64,000 bases of DNA from Primorskyibacter marinus (GCF_003313245.1 NZ_QJSD01000007.1:62001-126000), one strand, 5' to 3'. Shown: positions 1 to 10,214, counted from the first letter of the stretch. Program-made: numbers and translations. Notes: generated from the letters alone by a model not told the origin.

Positions 1-837
1 CAAAGATTCTTCATCCGCAATTCGCGCGGCCACGTCGCGGGCACGGGCGTTCAGCGCGTTCCGCGCGCGTGTCAAACGGTGTGCTGTGGCGTTCAGCGTC
101 TCGCGGTCCAATCCTTCAGCTTCCAACACGTCCAGCAGCTTGCGCATACGCACCCGGTCATAGGTGATGTCATCATTGGAAGGGTCATCGACCCAACGAC
201 CTTGTAAACAGCGCAGGTAATGGCGCAACTCGGCGCGGCTCATGTCAAGGCAGGGCCGCAGAACGCGGAACCCCGGCGATTGTCTGTGGCCGCCAGAAGA
301 TGCCGGCGGCGGTGCCGTCCAGCAGACATCGCGGGCCGGCAAAGCGGGCTTGCCCGCCGGATACGGACACGCATTGACAGAGGCCTGCATCGCGGCCAGC
401 CCTTCGACGCCAGAGCCGCGCTTCAGTCGCATCAGAAAGGTTTCGGCAACGTCGTCCTGGGTATGCGCCATCAGCACATGCGCCAGCCCCGCGCGCCAGC
501 GGTCAATCAACGACAGGCGCGCGCGTCGGGCCGAATCCATCAGGTTGCCCTGCCCGTCCCAATGCCAGCGCAGCGTTGCATGGGGGTGGCCCAGTTGGCT
601 GCATTCCTCGGCGACCATCGCGGCCTCTGCGGCGCTTTCGGCGCGCAAACCGTGATCCACCGTCACCACCCACAGGCGCACGCCCCACACCCGCGCCCAG
701 TTATGCGCAAGTGTCAGCATCGCCATGCTGTCGCCCCCACCGGAAACGGCCAGCGCAACATCTGTGGGGAAATCGGGGCCTAGCAGCTGCCCCATATTGT
801 CGGCAAATCGCTGGTCCAGCGATGGCTGTCCGCTCAC
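1..837 (-). CDS. tilS: tRNA(Ile)-lysidine synthase, C-terminal part beyond window
   Basis: TilS adds lysine to C34 of the CAU-anticodon tRNA-Ile so that it reads AUA. I translated the minus strand from a GTG at 837-835 whose G and T overlap the cpoB stop codon (GTGA overlap, translational coupling). 279 codons are open to the window edge, so the 3' part is missing. The PP-loop ATPase signature SGGGDSM lies near residue 25, followed by VTVDHGLR and AHTQDDVAETFLMR, all typical of the family. A later in-frame ATG (MGQLLGPDF) is possible but would break the overlap. The Tol-Pal genes directly upstream are the usual alphaproteobacterial neighbourhood; ftsH would be expected next, outside the window. 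Confidence 0.93.
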   Translation of the reverse strand, partial: MSGQPSLDQRFADNMGQLLGPDFPTDVALAVSGGGDSMAMLTLAHNWARVWGVRLWVVTVDHGLRAESAAEAAMVAEECSQLGHPHATLRWHWDGQGNLMDSARRARLSLIDRWRAGLAHVLMAHTQDDVAETFLMRLKRGSGVEGLAAMQASVNACPYPAGKPALPARDVCWTAPPPASSGGHRQSPGFRVLRPCLDMSRAELRHYLRCLQGRWVDDPSNDDITYDRVRMRKLLDVLEAEGLDRETLNATAHRLTRARNALNARARDVAARIADEESL

Positions 838-1670
838 TGGCAGGACAGCCCCGCCATCGCCTGCTTTGCTTCGGCGACCTGAGCCGAGGATGGAAAACGC
901 AGCTCCACCTCTGCCAGCGTCAGGCAGGCCTCATTGGTCTTGCCCAGCTTGCCAAGCGCCTCGCCCAGCTTGAACAGCGCCACATCCGCGACCTTGCTTT
1001 GCGGATACCCGGAATAGCTGTCAAGATAGGCCCGCGCCGCCTCGCGCATGTCGCCCGCGCCTTCCAGCGCGCGACCCCGCCCCAGCAGGGCGTCAGGTTC
1101 TAGCGGTCCGCCGGGATAGGTCTCGCGAAAGGTCTCAAACTGGTTCGCGGCGCTTTGAAAGTCACCATTGGCGAGCGCCTCCGACGCCCGCCGAAAATCC
1201 GTCTCTTCGCCCACGGCCAGTTGTGACTCGCCACCGGACGCCGAGGAAGCGTCCGGTTTCGCAGGCTGCGCAGCCCCCGAAGACACCGCAGGCGCCGCGC
1301 CGCCACCAAGCGTCGACGTTTCGCCCAGCTTCGAGACATCGCCGCCTTCCAGTTCGACCAACCGAAACTCCAGATCGCCGATCCGGTTGGTGCCATCTTC
1401 GACGACCCTGTCGATGCGGAACTCCAACTCTTCGGTCTTGGACGTCAGACGCTGCAATTCAGCCTCGATGGAGTTGACCCGTTCCAGCGTATCGCCTGCC
1501 ACGTTGACCTGCGCGGCCCCGGTCGTCGACAGCTCTGTCCGGAGCCGTTTGACCTCTATGCTCAGCAAGGTCAGATCCTGCCGAATATCGGCCAGGGATT
1601 GCGCGCGGTCCTGCGCCAGCACTGTGCCGGGCAGAGCAAGGGAAAGGATCAGAAGCGTGGCTCTGAACAT
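834..1670 (-). CDS. cpoB: Cell division coordinator CpoB (YbgF), periplasmic TPR protein
   Basis: CpoB couples the Tol machine to peptidoglycan synthesis at the division septum. The 278-residue product has a signal peptide with cleavage expected after VLA (about residue 19). A heptad-rich trimerising coiled coil follows (about 25-110), then a low-complexity Gly/Ala/Ser/Pro linker (about 115-150) and C-terminal TPR repeats (about 155-275: FRRASEALANGDFQSAANQF, then a second and third repeat). Length and order match the family. It is the last envelope gene of the tol operon and its stop overlaps the start of tilS by 4 bp. Confidence 0.93.
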   Translation of the reverse strand: MFRATLLILSLALPGTVLAQDRAQSLADIRQDLTLLSIEVKRLRTELSTTGAAQVNVAGDTLERVNSIEAELQRLTSKTEELEFRIDRVVEDGTNRIGDLEFRLVELEGGDVSKLGETSTLGGGAAPAVSSGAAQPAKPDASSASGGESQLAVGEETDFRRASEALANGDFQSAANQFETFRETYPGGPLEPDALLGRGRALEGAGDMREAARAYLDSYSGYPQSKVADVALFKLGEALGKLGKTNEACLTLAEVELRFPSSAQVAEAKQAMAGLSCQ

Positions 1671-1694
1671 GGGCTGGATTCCTTCAGGTCGGTC

Positions 1695-2216
1695 TTAACT
1701 GGTCAGCCCGGCAGAGATGATCGTGACCGCGCGGCGGTTCTTGGCATAACATGCCTCTTCCGAACAGATCGCGATCGGGCGTTCCTTGCCGTAGCTTACG
1801 AATTTCAACCGCGATGGCGAGATCCCCTTGGAGATCAGGTATTGCTGGACGGCACTCGCGCGGCGCGCGCCAAGGGCCAGGTTGTATTCGCGTGTGCCCT
1901 GTTCGTCGGCATGGCCTTCGATCACCGCGAGATAGTCCGAATTGGTTTGCAGCCATTGTGCCTGCCCGTCTAGCGTGGCGCGCCCTTCAGGTGTCAGCGT
2001 GGACTGGTCAATCAGGAACAGCACACGGTCCCCGACGGTCTGCTGGAAATATGCTGGTGAACGCGGGTCCTGCGCACTGCCCGGCACCGGGGCGTTCGAC
2101 AAAGACCTGTTATTCGCATTGCTGCCATCGCCCATACCGTTGAATCGGTCGGCATTGGCACAAGCCGATACGGCAAGCGCCGCGCTCAGCATCAAGGCGG
2201 TGGAAATTCTACTCAT
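1695..2216 (-). CDS. pal: Peptidoglycan-associated lipoprotein Pal
   Basis: Outer-membrane lipoprotein that binds peptidoglycan and TolB and anchors the Tol system. The chosen ATG at 2216 gives 173 residues with a short lipoprotein signal and lipobox V-S-A-C, Cys19 being the acylated residue. The C-terminal OmpA-like domain contains VIEGHADEQGTREYNLALG and a downstream ALGARRASAVQQYL helix with the expected diaminopimelate-binding residues. Another ATG at 2234 (MSRTVAMSR) has its own AGGA at good spacing, so the exact start is uncertain. The open frame extends to 2462, but that stretch reads like untranslated spacer. tolB ends 70 bp upstream. Confidence 0.93.
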   Translation of the reverse strand: MSRISTALMLSAALAVSACANADRFNGMGDGSNANNRSLSNAPVPGSAQDPRSPAYFQQTVGDRVLFLIDQSTLTPEGRATLDGQAQWLQTNSDYLAVIEGHADEQGTREYNLALGARRASAVQQYLISKGISPSRLKFVSYGKERPIAICSEEACYAKNRRAVTIISAGLTS

Positions 2217-2286
2217 GGCTACTGTCCTGCTCATATTTTCCTGAGTTTCTAACATATTTTCAGGCGTCTGGAAACGCCCACACGTT

Positions 2287-3609
2287 TTATGGCTGAAGTG
2301 GCCCCCAGCTTGGATCAGATGCGCCGCCGGGTGTGCGCACTTTCTTGAGGTTCCGGCCCGAAATATCGACCGAATACAGCGATGCCTCGCCGGATTCGCC
2401 CTGGGTTTCGCGGGTGAACATGATGACCCTTCCGTTGGGGGCCCATGTCGGCCCCTCGTCAAGGAAGGACGCGGTCAGCAAACGTTCTTCGCTGCCATCG
2501 GTGCGCATGACGCCGATATGAAAACGGCCCGCATTCTGTTTGGTAAAGGCAATCAGATCACCACGCGGCGACCACACGGGCGTGCCGTAACGACCGGGAC
2601 CAAAGCTGATCCGTTGCGCCTCTCCTCCGCCGGTGGGCATGATATAGAGCTGCTGCGTCCCGGACCGGTCGCTTTCGAAAACAATCCGGTTGCCATCCGG
2701 CGAATAGCTGGGCGCGGTTTCGATCGACGGCGCGGTCGTCAGTTGCGATGTCTGCCGGGAATTCACGTCCATCGAGAAAATATCGGTATTTGCCCCTTGG
2801 GTCAGCGAATAGATCACCGTTTGACCGTTGGGCGCAAAGCGCGGCGCAAAACTCATATCGCCCTCGCGGCTTTCAAGGATGGTGCTTTGCACATTGCCCA
2901 CATTGATGATGTGGATACGGGGAAAGCCGGTTTCATAACTGGTATAAAGCACGCGGTCGCCGGTGGGCGAAAAGCGCGGAGCCAGAACGATGGATGAACT
3001 GTCGGTCAGGTACTGCACATTCGCGCCGTCGTAATCCATGATCCCCAAACGCTTGCGACGGTCGTCCTTCGGGCCGGTTTCGGATACGAAAACCACACGG
3101 CTGTCGAAATATCCGCCCTCGCCGGTGATCCGGCTGTAGACCGCGTCGGACACTTTATGCGCCATGCGGCGCCAGCCATCGGTGGTGCCGGCAAATTGCA
3201 GCCCTGCCCCAAGCTCGGTTCCGGCAAAGACATCATAGACCCGGAACTTGACCACAAGCTGATCGCCATTGACAGTGACGGCCCCGGTGATCAGCGCCTG
3301 CGCGTTGATTGCTTTCCAATCGGCAAATTGCACCGGGCTGGCAAAGCTGGTGATCTGGCTGATGAAAGCGTCGCGCGGGATCTCGCGGAACAGACCGGTG
3401 CCGGTCAGGTCGTCCGCCACTACCCGTGCAAGCTGTGCCGCCATTTCGGACCCACCCGCGCTTTCAGAGACGAAATCGGGCACGGCATAGGGCAAAGGTT
3501 CAACCACGCCTTCGGTGATCTCGATCCGTAGCGGACCATCCTGCGCCAGCGCCGGAAGCGACAGCATGAACAGGGCGGAAATCAGGGCCAGCAGGCGTGT
3601 CATCATCAT
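2287..3609 (-). CDS. tolB: Tol-Pal system beta-propeller protein TolB
   Basis: Periplasmic TolB binds Pal and TolA. Starting at the ATG at 3609, which overlaps the tolA stop (ATGA), gives 440 residues, the usual length; a GAGG lies upstream inside the end of tolA. The open frame extends upstream to 3657, but that adds a tail inside tolA. The signal peptide ends at about SLPALAQ. An N-terminal TolB_N domain (about 25-160) precedes a six-bladed PD40 propeller with repeats of the type [32 protein letters not shown] and [13 protein letters not shown]. It is translationally coupled to tolA. Confidence 0.95.
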   Translation of the reverse strand: MMMTRLLALISALFMLSLPALAQDGPLRIEITEGVVEPLPYAVPDFVSESAGGSEMAAQLARVVADDLTGTGLFREIPRDAFISQITSFASPVQFADWKAINAQALITGAVTVNGDQLVVKFRVYDVFAGTELGAGLQFAGTTDGWRRMAHKVSDAVYSRITGEGGYFDSRVVFVSETGPKDDRRKRLGIMDYDGANVQYLTDSSSIVLAPRFSPTGDRVLYTSYETGFPRIHIINVGNVQSTILESREGDMSFAPRFAPNGQTVIYSLTQGANTDIFSMDVNSRQTSQLTTAPSIETAPSYSPDGNRIVFESDRSGTQQLYIMPTGGGEAQRISFGPGRYGTPVWSPRGDLIAFTKQNAGRFHIGVMRTDGSEERLLTASFLDEGPTWAPNGRVIMFTRETQGESGEASLYSVDISGRNLKKVRTPGGASDPSWGPLQP

Positions 3610-4751
3610 CTCAGCCTCATTTTCTCGGGGTTGAATGTCATCTCTATATCGCGCCATTGCTCGTACTTCTCGGCCGGCAAGTCATATCCATCCTTCTGAC
3701 AGCGCAGCACGGCACGGCGCGCAGCCTGAAAGGCAACATCCACAGACGAACCGCTGCCACCTTCAGACCCGATCATACGCATGTCGCCCACGACCTTGCC
3801 ACTACGATCCAGCGACATCGCAAGCGTCACGGTGATATTCGCGGCCTCGCTGCCAACATCGACCACCCAGCAATCCTGCACGGCGACGCGCAATGCCTCG
3901 CGTTCGCCACTGGTCAAAGGCGGCCCGGAGGGTGCCGACGGTTCCGGATCTGCCGCGCCGCCAAGGGCTTCGGCCAATGCCGCCTGCACTGCGTCCTCGG
4001 ACACGCTTGGCTGCGACGCAGGCGCGTCGGGTGTGGTTGTGGGCGGTTGCGTCTCGGCTGGTGTCTCGGGCTCGGCCGCGGCCACGCGTTCAGGCCGGGT
4101 TCTTGGCCGCACAGACCGTGTCGGTGCCAACGCTGCCGGCTCCTCGGCCTCGGTCACGATCTCTGTCGCGGCCTCTGCTTCGGCGGTGGTTTCTTCGGCA
4201 TCGGGGGGCGTGTCGGTCGTGGCCTCCGGGTCCGGTGCCGTCTGGGTCTGATCGGCGATGGTCACATCCGGTTCCGGCGGGGCCACGGGTTCGGGGGCGA
4301 CGCGCGGTGCCGGACGCGGTTGCGGACGCAACGCGGCCGTCGGCACGTCAAAATCCGGCTCCGGATCTGGTGCGGGCGGCTCTGGCTGCGGGCTGGGTTC
4401 TGAAACGTCCGGCGAAGGCAGAGGCGCAGGTTCGGGCACATCCGGAACAGCATCGGCGGGTTCCTCTGGCGCTGGCGCTTGTGGCTCGGCGACCTGTTCG
4501 GGGGCCGGGGCTTCTGCCGGAACGTCGGGGGCCGTGTCTTCGGGAATATCCGGCTGCTGCGGAACCGTCGGTTCGGGCACGCTTTGCGGCGCATTCGATG
4601 CCTCGGTCAACGCCGCGAATTCCTCTGACGAGATCACCGAGACGTCAGTCACCTGCATCTCTGGCGGATCGGCGGAAAACACCGGCCCCAGAAGAAGCCA
4701 CACGATCAGGCCCAGATGACCTGCTCCCGAGATATATTGCCCCGTATGCAC
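3606..4751 (-). CDS. tolA: TolA, trans-periplasmic energy transducer
   Basis: TolA spans the periplasm and links the TolQR motor to TolB-Pal. The 381-residue product starts [22 protein letters not shown], the single N-terminal membrane helix typical of alphaproteobacterial TolA. A long Pro/Glu/Ala-rich extended region follows (about 55-260), then a compact C-terminal TolA/TonB-type domain (about 270-375) ending FNPEKMRLR. The repeat-rich low-complexity middle is normal for the family. The start lies 8 bp after the tolR stop and the end overlaps tolB by 4 bp, so tolQRAB is one translationally linked unit. Confidence 0.94.
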   Translation of the reverse strand: MHTGQYISGAGHLGLIVWLLLGPVFSADPPEMQVTDVSVISSEEFAALTEASNAPQSVPEPTVPQQPDIPEDTAPDVPAEAPAPEQVAEPQAPAPEEPADAVPDVPEPAPLPSPDVSEPSPQPEPPAPDPEPDFDVPTAALRPQPRPAPRVAPEPVAPPEPDVTIADQTQTAPDPEATTDTPPDAEETTAEAEAATEIVTEAEEPAALAPTRSVRPRTRPERVAAAEPETPAETQPPTTTPDAPASQPSVSEDAVQAALAEALGGAADPEPSAPSGPPLTSGEREALRVAVQDCWVVDVGSEAANITVTLAMSLDRSGKVVGDMRMIGSEGGSGSSVDVAFQAARRAVLRCQKDGYDLPAEKYEQWRDIEMTFNPEKMRLR

Positions 4752-4759
4752 GTCTGGCC

Positions 4760-5239
<480 letters not shown>

Positions 5240-5242
5240 CGC

Positions 5243-5938
5243 TCAGCTATCCAATTGACGGCTGAGAATGGTCGAGAATTCGTCCGCGAATGCCTCGTAG
5301 CCTGCGATGATACGGTCGCTGTCGGCGCTCAGCTTGTTGTAGAAGATCACAGCCGGAATCGCGGCCAGAAGACCCAGCGCGGTGGCCAGCAGCGCCTCGG
5401 CGATACCGGGGGCCACGACAACCAGCGAGGTGTTCTGCTGCGCTGCAATCTCGATAAACGCGTTCATGATGCCGAACACCGTGCCGAACAGACCCACGAA
5501 GGGTGCGGTTGACCCGATTGAGGCCAGCACCGGCAGACCGCCTTGCAGCTCTTCGGCCTCTTTCTGGATCGACACATCCATGCTGCGGTCAATCCGCGCC
5601 TGAGCGCCCGCAATCAGCGCGCCATCCTCGCGGTGGCTGCGTTGCCATTCGACCATGCCGGCCGCAAACACCCGCTCTGCCCGTCCGGAAGGGTCGACAC
5701 CGATCTGCCCGAACAGCTCGTCCAGCGGCTCGCCCGACCAGAACGCACGGTCAAAGATCGCCGCCTCGCGCCGGGCCTGCCTGTAGGAAATCAGTTTCTG
5801 AATGATGATCGACCATGACCAGAAAGAGGCGACGATCAGCAGGATCATCACCAGTTTCACGGTTATCGTGGCCCGTGCAAAAAGCCCCCACATGGAGAAA
5901 TCTATCTCCTGCGCCAGGGCAAGGGTCTCAGCTTCCAT
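5243..5938 (-). CDS. tolQ: TolQ, MotA/TolQ/ExbB proton-channel protein
   Basis: The inner-membrane TolQ pentamer surrounds TolR in the Tol motor. The 231 residues show three membrane helices: about 20-42 (ITVKLVMILLIVASFWSWSI), about 135-160 (LASIGSTAPFVGLFGTVFGI) and about 170-200 (GIAEALLATALGLLAAIPAV). The TVFGIMNAF and AEALLATALGL segments are signature motifs, and the Thr and Glu lining the channel are present. It is the second gene of the block after ybgC, with 126 bp between them, enough for an internal promoter. Confidence 0.96.
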   Translation of the reverse strand: MEAETLALAQEIDFSMWGLFARATITVKLVMILLIVASFWSWSIIIQKLISYRQARREAAIFDRAFWSGEPLDELFGQIGVDPSGRAERVFAAGMVEWQRSHREDGALIAGAQARIDRSMDVSIQKEAEELQGGLPVLASIGSTAPFVGLFGTVFGIMNAFIEIAAQQNTSLVVVAPGIAEALLATALGLLAAIPAVIFYNKLSADSDRIIAGYEAFADEFSTILSRQLDS

Positions 5939-6064
5939 TTACCTGCTCACTCGGTTCCGCCGCCGGTGCGTTATCGCCCGGTCCGTTCTCATTGCCAGTG
6001 ATTCTAGCGGAAAACACGGGGGAAACCAACAACTGCCGCATCACGAGCGCGACAGCACCGATCC

Positions 6065-6454
6065 TTAGTGCAAAATCAGGCGGATATTTGCCGGAAGCCT
6101 GGCTGGCTGGCCGCTTTCCTGCAAGGCAACCAGCGTCACGATGGCGGAAAACAGCCGCTCGCCATCGCGCAGCACGTCCTGTTTCAGCACGATCCGTGCG
6201 CCTGTGACCTGCTCGACAGTGGTGTCCACTTCCAACGCGTCATCGAACCGGGCGGGCATCAGATAGTCGGCCTCGACCCGGCGCACGGCAAAGACGATCC
6301 CCTCGGCCTCTTTCAGACGGGACTGGTCAATCCCCAGTCCGCGCACCCATTCGGTCCGGGCGCGCTCGATGAATTTCAGATAATTGGCGTAATAGACGAT
6401 GCCCGCGAGGTCGGTATCCTCGTAATAGACATGCACGGGAAAACGGTGGTTCAT
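6065..6454 (-). CDS. ybgC: YbgC-type acyl-CoA thioesterase of the Tol cluster
   Basis: Hot-dog fold thioesterase hydrolysing short-chain acyl-CoAs; in enterobacteria it associates with acyl carrier protein and phospholipid enzymes. The 129 residues match family length. The active-site block YYEDTDLAGIVYYANYLKF lies at about 10-28, with the catalytic Asp in EDTD, and ERARTEWVRGLGI follows. The position at the head of tolQRAB is conserved across proteobacteria. The start ATG at 6454 gives the expected N-terminus (MNHRFPVHVYYED). Confidence 0.93.
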   Translation of the reverse strand: MNHRFPVHVYYEDTDLAGIVYYANYLKFIERARTEWVRGLGIDQSRLKEAEGIVFAVRRVEADYLMPARFDDALEVDTTVEQVTGARIVLKQDVLRDGERLFSAIVTLVALQESGQPARLPANIRLILH

Positions 6455-6544
6455 GCGCTGGCCCTTGTTTCAAAAGTCGTTTTCAGCAACTGCTGCGACC
6501 CTAGGGGCAGGCAGATAGGCGCACAAGACCGGGGGGCGCTTGCG

Positions 6545-7183
6545 TTACTCTGGCGGCGTCTGGCGGGCATAGAGGCGCAGCGCATGGCTGGCATCCTGCG
6601 CGACGGCGGGCAAAATCGGGGCGTATGCCGCGCGGATCAGCCCGGCAATCTCGGGCCGCAGGATCAACCGGCCGTCTTCCAGACGCCCCAGAGGCGAGCG
6701 CCTGGCGAAGGCCTGTTCCGACCAAAGCAGGATCGCCTGCACCGCCTGTCCCAGCGCCAAAGTCTCGGCGGGTTGCTCTGTCATCTCCCCCGACATCCGG
6801 ATGAAGATGAAACAGGCCCGGATCGCGCCCGCGTCGTCGAAACGAAACACCCGGTACTGGCTGGCATCCGCCTTGGTCAACCGCGCGACAAGCGGTTCCA
6901 GATCCGGCACCAGCCGATCAAGATTGGGCACGCCGGGCAGTTCCTGCCAGTCGCGGAAGAAGAAGATCATCAGGTTGGAGCCGAGTTCCGGGTCAGTCTC
7001 GACGACCTCATGGCCCGCCAGCTTTGCCACCGCCTCGATCGCGCCTTTGAGGACGGGCAGGGTCTCTTCCTCGATCCCGAAGGCGACCGGGGCAAGAGGC
7101 CGCCCCCAGCGCGCGAACCGGTAGGTGCCATCAGCTTGGGTGAAATGGGCGGCGATCTCTTCTGGGGTCATCAGGGCGGTCAT
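6545..7183 (-). CDS. Conserved hypothetical protein between ruvB and ybgC
   Basis: I do not recognise this 212-residue protein with certainty. It has no signal peptide and no membrane segment. A conserved-looking start YRFARWGRPLAPVAFG is followed by a helical stretch (VLKGAIEAVAKLAGHEVVE) and two hydrophobic strands, NLMIFFF and ACFIFIRM. The end RPEIAGLIRAAYAPILP and the general layout faintly recall DUF2927 proteins of Rhodobacterales, but this is only an impression. Codon use matches the neighbours and the frame is intact, so it is a real gene. It reads the same way as ruvB but is separated from it by 153 bp holding a hairpin. Confidence 0.75.
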   Translation of the reverse strand: MTALMTPEEIAAHFTQADGTYRFARWGRPLAPVAFGIEEETLPVLKGAIEAVAKLAGHEVVETDPELGSNLMIFFFRDWQELPGVPNLDRLVPDLEPLVARLTKADASQYRVFRFDDAGAIRACFIFIRMSGEMTEQPAETLALGQAVQAILLWSEQAFARRSPLGRLEDGRLILRPEIAGLIRAAYAPILPAVAQDASHALRLYARQTPPE

Positions 7184-7269
7184 GGAATCCTCGGGCGCGC
7201 GGTTCGATGCGGTGCTGGAGTAAATGCGCGCGCTGCGAATTTCCAGCCCCGGACGCGAAAAACCGCAAG

Positions 7270-7291
7270 GCCCCGGCTCGGGGGCCGGGGC
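7270..7291 (-). terminator. Likely terminator of the ruvCAB operon
   Basis: GCCCCGGC (7270-7277) is complementary to GCCGGGGC (7284-7291), a perfect 8-bp stem with a 6-base loop just past the ruvB stop. On the minus strand it is followed within a few bases by TTGCGG and five T. The T-run is not immediately adjacent, so efficiency is uncertain. Confidence 0.6.
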
Positions 7292-7336
7292 GGGACAGAG
7301 CTTGTGGCCGCGTCCGGACCGGATAATCCGCAGGGA

Positions 7337-8362
7337 TCAGTCGAACAGATCGACCTGCCCCGGTGCGCGCGGAACTGCCAGACCAAGATGCGTCCAGCCT
7401 TTTTGCGCCAGCATCCGGCCACGGGGCGTTCGCTGGATCAGACCCTGTTGCAGCAGGAACGGTTCGATCACCTCTTCCAGCGCGTCGCGGCTTTCGGACA
7501 GCGCGGCGCTGATCGTCTCGATCCCGACCGGGCCACCGCCGTAGTTCTCCGCAATGAGCCTCAGATAGCGACGGTCCGCGCCATCAAGGCCCAGCTTGTC
7601 GACGCCGAGACGGGTCAGCGCATTGTCGGCAAGCTGCCGGGTGAGGTGCCCGCCCCCCTCGACCACGGCGAAATCCACCACGCGGCGCAGCAACCGACCG
7701 GCAATCCGCGGCGTGCCGCGCGCACGGCGGGCAATTTCCAACGCCCCATCGGATTCCGCCTGCACCCCCAGCTTTTCAGCGTTGCGGGTGACGATTTTGT
7801 GCAATTCCTCGACCGTGTAGAATTCCAGCCGGGTCGGGATGCCGAAACGGTCGCGCAACGGCGTGGTCAGCAGGCCCAGACGCGTGGTGGCCCCGACCAG
7901 CGTGAAGGGTTGAAGCTCTATCCGGACGGTCCGCGCGGCGGGGCCTTCGCCGATCACCAGATCCAGTTCAAAATCCTCAAGCGCCGGGTAAAGCACCTCT
8001 TCGACCACGGGGCTGAGGCGGTGGATCTCGTCAATGAACAGGACATCGCGTGCCTCAAGGTTTGTCAGGATCGCGGCCAGATCGCCCGCCTTGGCAAGCA
8101 CCGGGCCAGAGGTCATCCGGAACCCCACGCCCAATTCGCGCGCCATGATCTGCGCCAATGTGGTCTTGCCAAGGCCGGGCGGACCGTGGAACAGCGTGTG
8201 ATCCATCGCCTCGCCACGTTGCCGCGCGGATTGGATAAAGATCCGCAGGTTGGCACGCGCCTCGGCCTGCCCGATGAAATCGCCCAGCATCTGCGGGCGC
8301 AAGGCGCGGTCGTGATCCTCTGGCAGTGCTTCCGGTCGCAATGTCGGGTCTGGTTCGGTCAT
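7337..8362 (-). CDS. ruvB: Holliday junction branch-migration ATPase RuvB
   Basis: AAA+ motor that drives branch migration with RuvA. The 341 residues are standard. Walker [10 protein letters not shown] is at 60-68 and Walker B with DEIH at 111-114. The sensor 1 and arginine-finger region is [17 protein letters not shown], and the C-terminal winged helix (about 260-335) includes the [14 protein letters not shown] motif. The start [11 protein letters not shown] lies 9 bp after the ruvA stop. It is the third gene of ruvC-ruvA-ruvB. Confidence 0.97.
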   Translation of the reverse strand: MTEPDPTLRPEALPEDHDRALRPQMLGDFIGQAEARANLRIFIQSARQRGEAMDHTLFHGPPGLGKTTLAQIMARELGVGFRMTSGPVLAKAGDLAAILTNLEARDVLFIDEIHRLSPVVEEVLYPALEDFELDLVIGEGPAARTVRIELQPFTLVGATTRLGLLTTPLRDRFGIPTRLEFYTVEELHKIVTRNAEKLGVQAESDGALEIARRARGTPRIAGRLLRRVVDFAVVEGGGHLTRQLADNALTRLGVDKLGLDGADRRYLRLIAENYGGGPVGIETISAALSESRDALEEVIEPFLLQQGLIQRTPRGRMLAQKGWTHLGLAVPRAPGQVDLFD

Positions 8363-8371
8363 GTCGGCCCC

Positions 8372-9046
8372 TTACCCCTTTGGCGCGAGCAGCTTCAGCG
8401 CCGCGCGGATCAGGCCGGATGTGTCTGCCTCCGGCGTCTCGGCAGCCGCGGTGGCCACGGCAGACGCCGCCTCGCCCGGCGCGTAGCCAAGGTTGGACAG
8501 GGCCGAGAGCGCCTCTGCCTGTGCGGCGGCAGAGGGCGCGGGCGCAGGTGCGGCGCGCGCGACCGGTGCCGCAACGGGCGTTTCGATCACCTCGTCCAAC
8601 ATGGCAGGGCTGGCGGCCCCGCCGCGTCCGCCCATCGCCATGACGGCGGGTGCCTTGTCTTTCAGCTCGTTCACCACGCGCTGTGCGGTCTTGGGGCCGA
8701 TGCCCTTGGCCGCTTTTACGGAATTCCAATCGCCCATCGAGATCGCCCGGCTGACCCCATCCGGCCCCAAGGCCCCAAGGATCGCCAGCGACGCCTTTGC
8801 GCCAACGCCCTGAACACTCATCAACAGGCGGTGCCATTCTTTCTCGATCAGGGTCGGGAAACCAAAAAGTTGCAGAATATCCTGCCGCACCAGAAGATCG
8901 GTATAAAGCGCCACCGCCTCGCCGACGCCGGGAAGCGACAGCAGCACCCGGTCCGAGCAGTGGACAACATAGCCCACGCCGCGCACGTCGATCAGCACAT
9001 GGTCATCCCCGAGATAGTCGATACGTCCGGAAATCTTGCCAATCAT
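8372..9046 (-). CDS. ruvA: Holliday junction-binding protein RuvA
   Basis: Tetrameric protein that recognises the Holliday junction and loads RuvB. The 224 residues comprise domain I (OB fold, [21 protein letters not shown]), domain II with two helix-hairpin-helix motifs ([17 protein letters not shown] and [20 protein letters not shown], about 70-130), an Ala-rich linker (about 145-180) and the C-terminal RuvB-contact domain ([20 protein letters not shown]). The start ATG overlaps the ruvC stop (ATGA). Confidence 0.97.
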   Translation of the reverse strand: MIGKISGRIDYLGDDHVLIDVRGVGYVVHCSDRVLLSLPGVGEAVALYTDLLVRQDILQLFGFPTLIEKEWHRLLMSVQGVGAKASLAILGALGPDGVSRAISMGDWNSVKAAKGIGPKTAQRVVNELKDKAPAVMAMGGRGGAASPAMLDEVIETPVAAPVARAAPAPAPSAAAQAEALSALSNLGYAPGEAASAVATAAAETPEADTSGLIRAALKLLAPKG

Positions 9047-9531
9047 GCGCGCACCCTCAGGCCAGGGGCGCGGGCGTGATGCGCGTGACAGATCGCGATC
9101 GCAAGCGCATCCGCCGCGTCGGCACCGGCAAAGGTCACACCGGGAAGCTGCATCTTGACCATATGCTGCACCTGAGACTTGTCGGCATGTCCGACCCCCA
9201 CAACCGTCTTCTTGATGGTGTTCGGAAAATACTCGCCCACGTCGATACCGTATTGCGCGGGCACCAGCATCGCAATACCGCGCGCCTGCCCCAGCTTCAG
9301 CGTGCCCGCCCCGTCCTTGTTGACAAAGGTCTGCTCCACCGCCGCCTGGTCGGGTTGATAGCGCATCAGCACATCGGTCAACTGGCTATGCAGCGCCAGC
9401 AGACGCAGTGACAAGACTTTGCCTTCGGAAACGCAATGCCCGTTCGCGACATGGCTGATTCGGCTGCCATCGACGTCGATCACGCCCCATCCAAGGGTCC
9501 GCAACCCCGGATCGATCCCCAGAACACGCAT
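9043..9531 (-). CDS. ruvC: Holliday junction resolvase RuvC
   Basis: Dimeric endonuclease that resolves Holliday junctions. With the ATG at 9531 the product is 162 residues. The catalytic acidic residues fall exactly where E. coli RuvC has them: D7 (MRVLGIDPG), E66 (AAVEQTF), D138 and D141 ([16 protein letters not shown]). The frame is open upstream to 9903, but that part lacks family similarity; a GTG one codon upstream is the only other serious start. A near-consensus LexA site lies 36 bp upstream (9567-9581). Confidence 0.96.
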   Translation of the reverse strand: MRVLGIDPGLRTLGWGVIDVDGSRISHVANGHCVSEGKVLSLRLLALHSQLTDVLMRYQPDQAAVEQTFVNKDGAGTLKLGQARGIAMLVPAQYGIDVGEYFPNTIKKTVVGVGHADKSQVQHMVKMQLPGVTFAGADAADALAIAICHAHHARAPGLRVRA

Positions 9532-9877
9532 CACTGCCCACCCGTTGTTGTTTTTTTGACCCACTAGCACGAAACGCGAACAAACACCAAGCAGAATGAA
9601 AACGACACGCTTTATGTCCGAAAGCGACCTCGGCGCCACCAAAGCGACAGGGTGCTGCTGTTCGAGGCCCGAAAACGTCTCTTTCCAGCCCAGGCGCGAC
9701 ACGGATAAATGGCTCAATTCACCTATTTTTTTCGCCATGCGCCTAATCTCAAAGCATTGCGAAAACCGCATATGACCTATGCGCTTTCGGTCCTTGCCGA
9801 AATTCGTCCCCCCGCCTAACTCGGCAGCAGAATGAAACCTTCGGGCAGGACGCCCGCTAACCGCTTGAGTATGTGAC
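9532..9877. other. 346-bp divergent intergenic region (ruvC / DUF1127)
   Basis: No convincing gene. The in-frame upstream extension of ruvC across this stretch does not resemble protein of the family. It must hold promoters in both directions; apart from the possible LexA site at 9567-9581 I cannot place -35/-10 boxes with confidence. A run of seven T (9551-9557) and another AT-rich patch (about 9720-9735) stand out against the GC-rich background. Confidence 0.6.
9567..9581 (-). promoter_or_regulatory. Possible LexA (SOS) box upstream of ruvCAB
   Basis: On the minus strand the sequence reads GTTC-GCGTTTC-GTGC. This is one mismatch from the alphaproteobacterial LexA consensus GTTC-N7-GTTC, 36 bp upstream of the ruvC ATG. 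SOS control of ruvCAB would be biologically sensible, but a one-mismatch site can occur by chance. Confidence 0.35.
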
Positions 9878-10087
9878 ATGCCCGTAATCGACACCACCCG
9901 CACCCACTTTCACACCGTGCTTCTGGCCGACCGTGTTGGTCAGGTTCTTGCCAATGCCTATGCCGGCATCAAAGGCTGGAACGAAGAGCGTCAGACCCGC
10001 AAGGCTCTGTCCAGCCTTACCGACACCGAGCTGGCCGATATCGGCCTGACACGCGGCGAGATCAACTCTGTCGCACGGGGACGCTAA
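9878..10087 (+). CDS. DUF1127 small basic protein
   Basis: The 69-residue protein carries a C-terminal DUF1127 motif: [29 protein letters not shown] (about 41-68) follows the family pattern R-x-L-x-x-L-x-D-x-x-L-x-D-I-G-L-x-R-x-x-I. DUF1127 proteins are small arginine-rich alphaproteobacterial proteins; some bind RNA and affect phosphate and carbon metabolism and sRNA turnover. It is a single gene with a strong intrinsic terminator immediately downstream, suggesting a short, possibly abundant transcript. Confidence 0.88.
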   Translation: MPVIDTTRTHFHTVLLADRVGQVLANAYAGIKGWNEERQTRKALSSLTDTELADIGLTRGEINSVARGR

Positions 10088-10114
10088 GCCAATTTCGGCT
10101 TTGCACGGCAGGCC

Positions 10115-10144
10115 AACGGCCGCACCATCAGGTGCGGCCGTTTT
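10115..10144 (+). terminator. Strong intrinsic terminator after the DUF1127 gene
   Basis: A perfect 12-bp stem: 10115-10126 (AACGGCCGCACC) and 10131-10142 (GGTGCGGCCGTT), with loop ATCA and T residues continuing to 10144. It lies between the DUF1127 gene and the convergent prmA. The T-run serves the plus strand best. Confidence 0.85.
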
Positions 10145-10214
10145 ACGTTGGAATACCCTGGGATTTAGACGCAGGCGTCCCGTGCAGTTCAGCATCGCGC
10201 AAGCAGGATCATCG

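Noticed and set aside
6068-9079. 1003-codon plus-strand ORF opposite ybgC, the hypothetical gene and ruvBA
   Set aside because: Antisense shadow caused by high GC; the minus strand carries unmistakable RuvA and RuvB.
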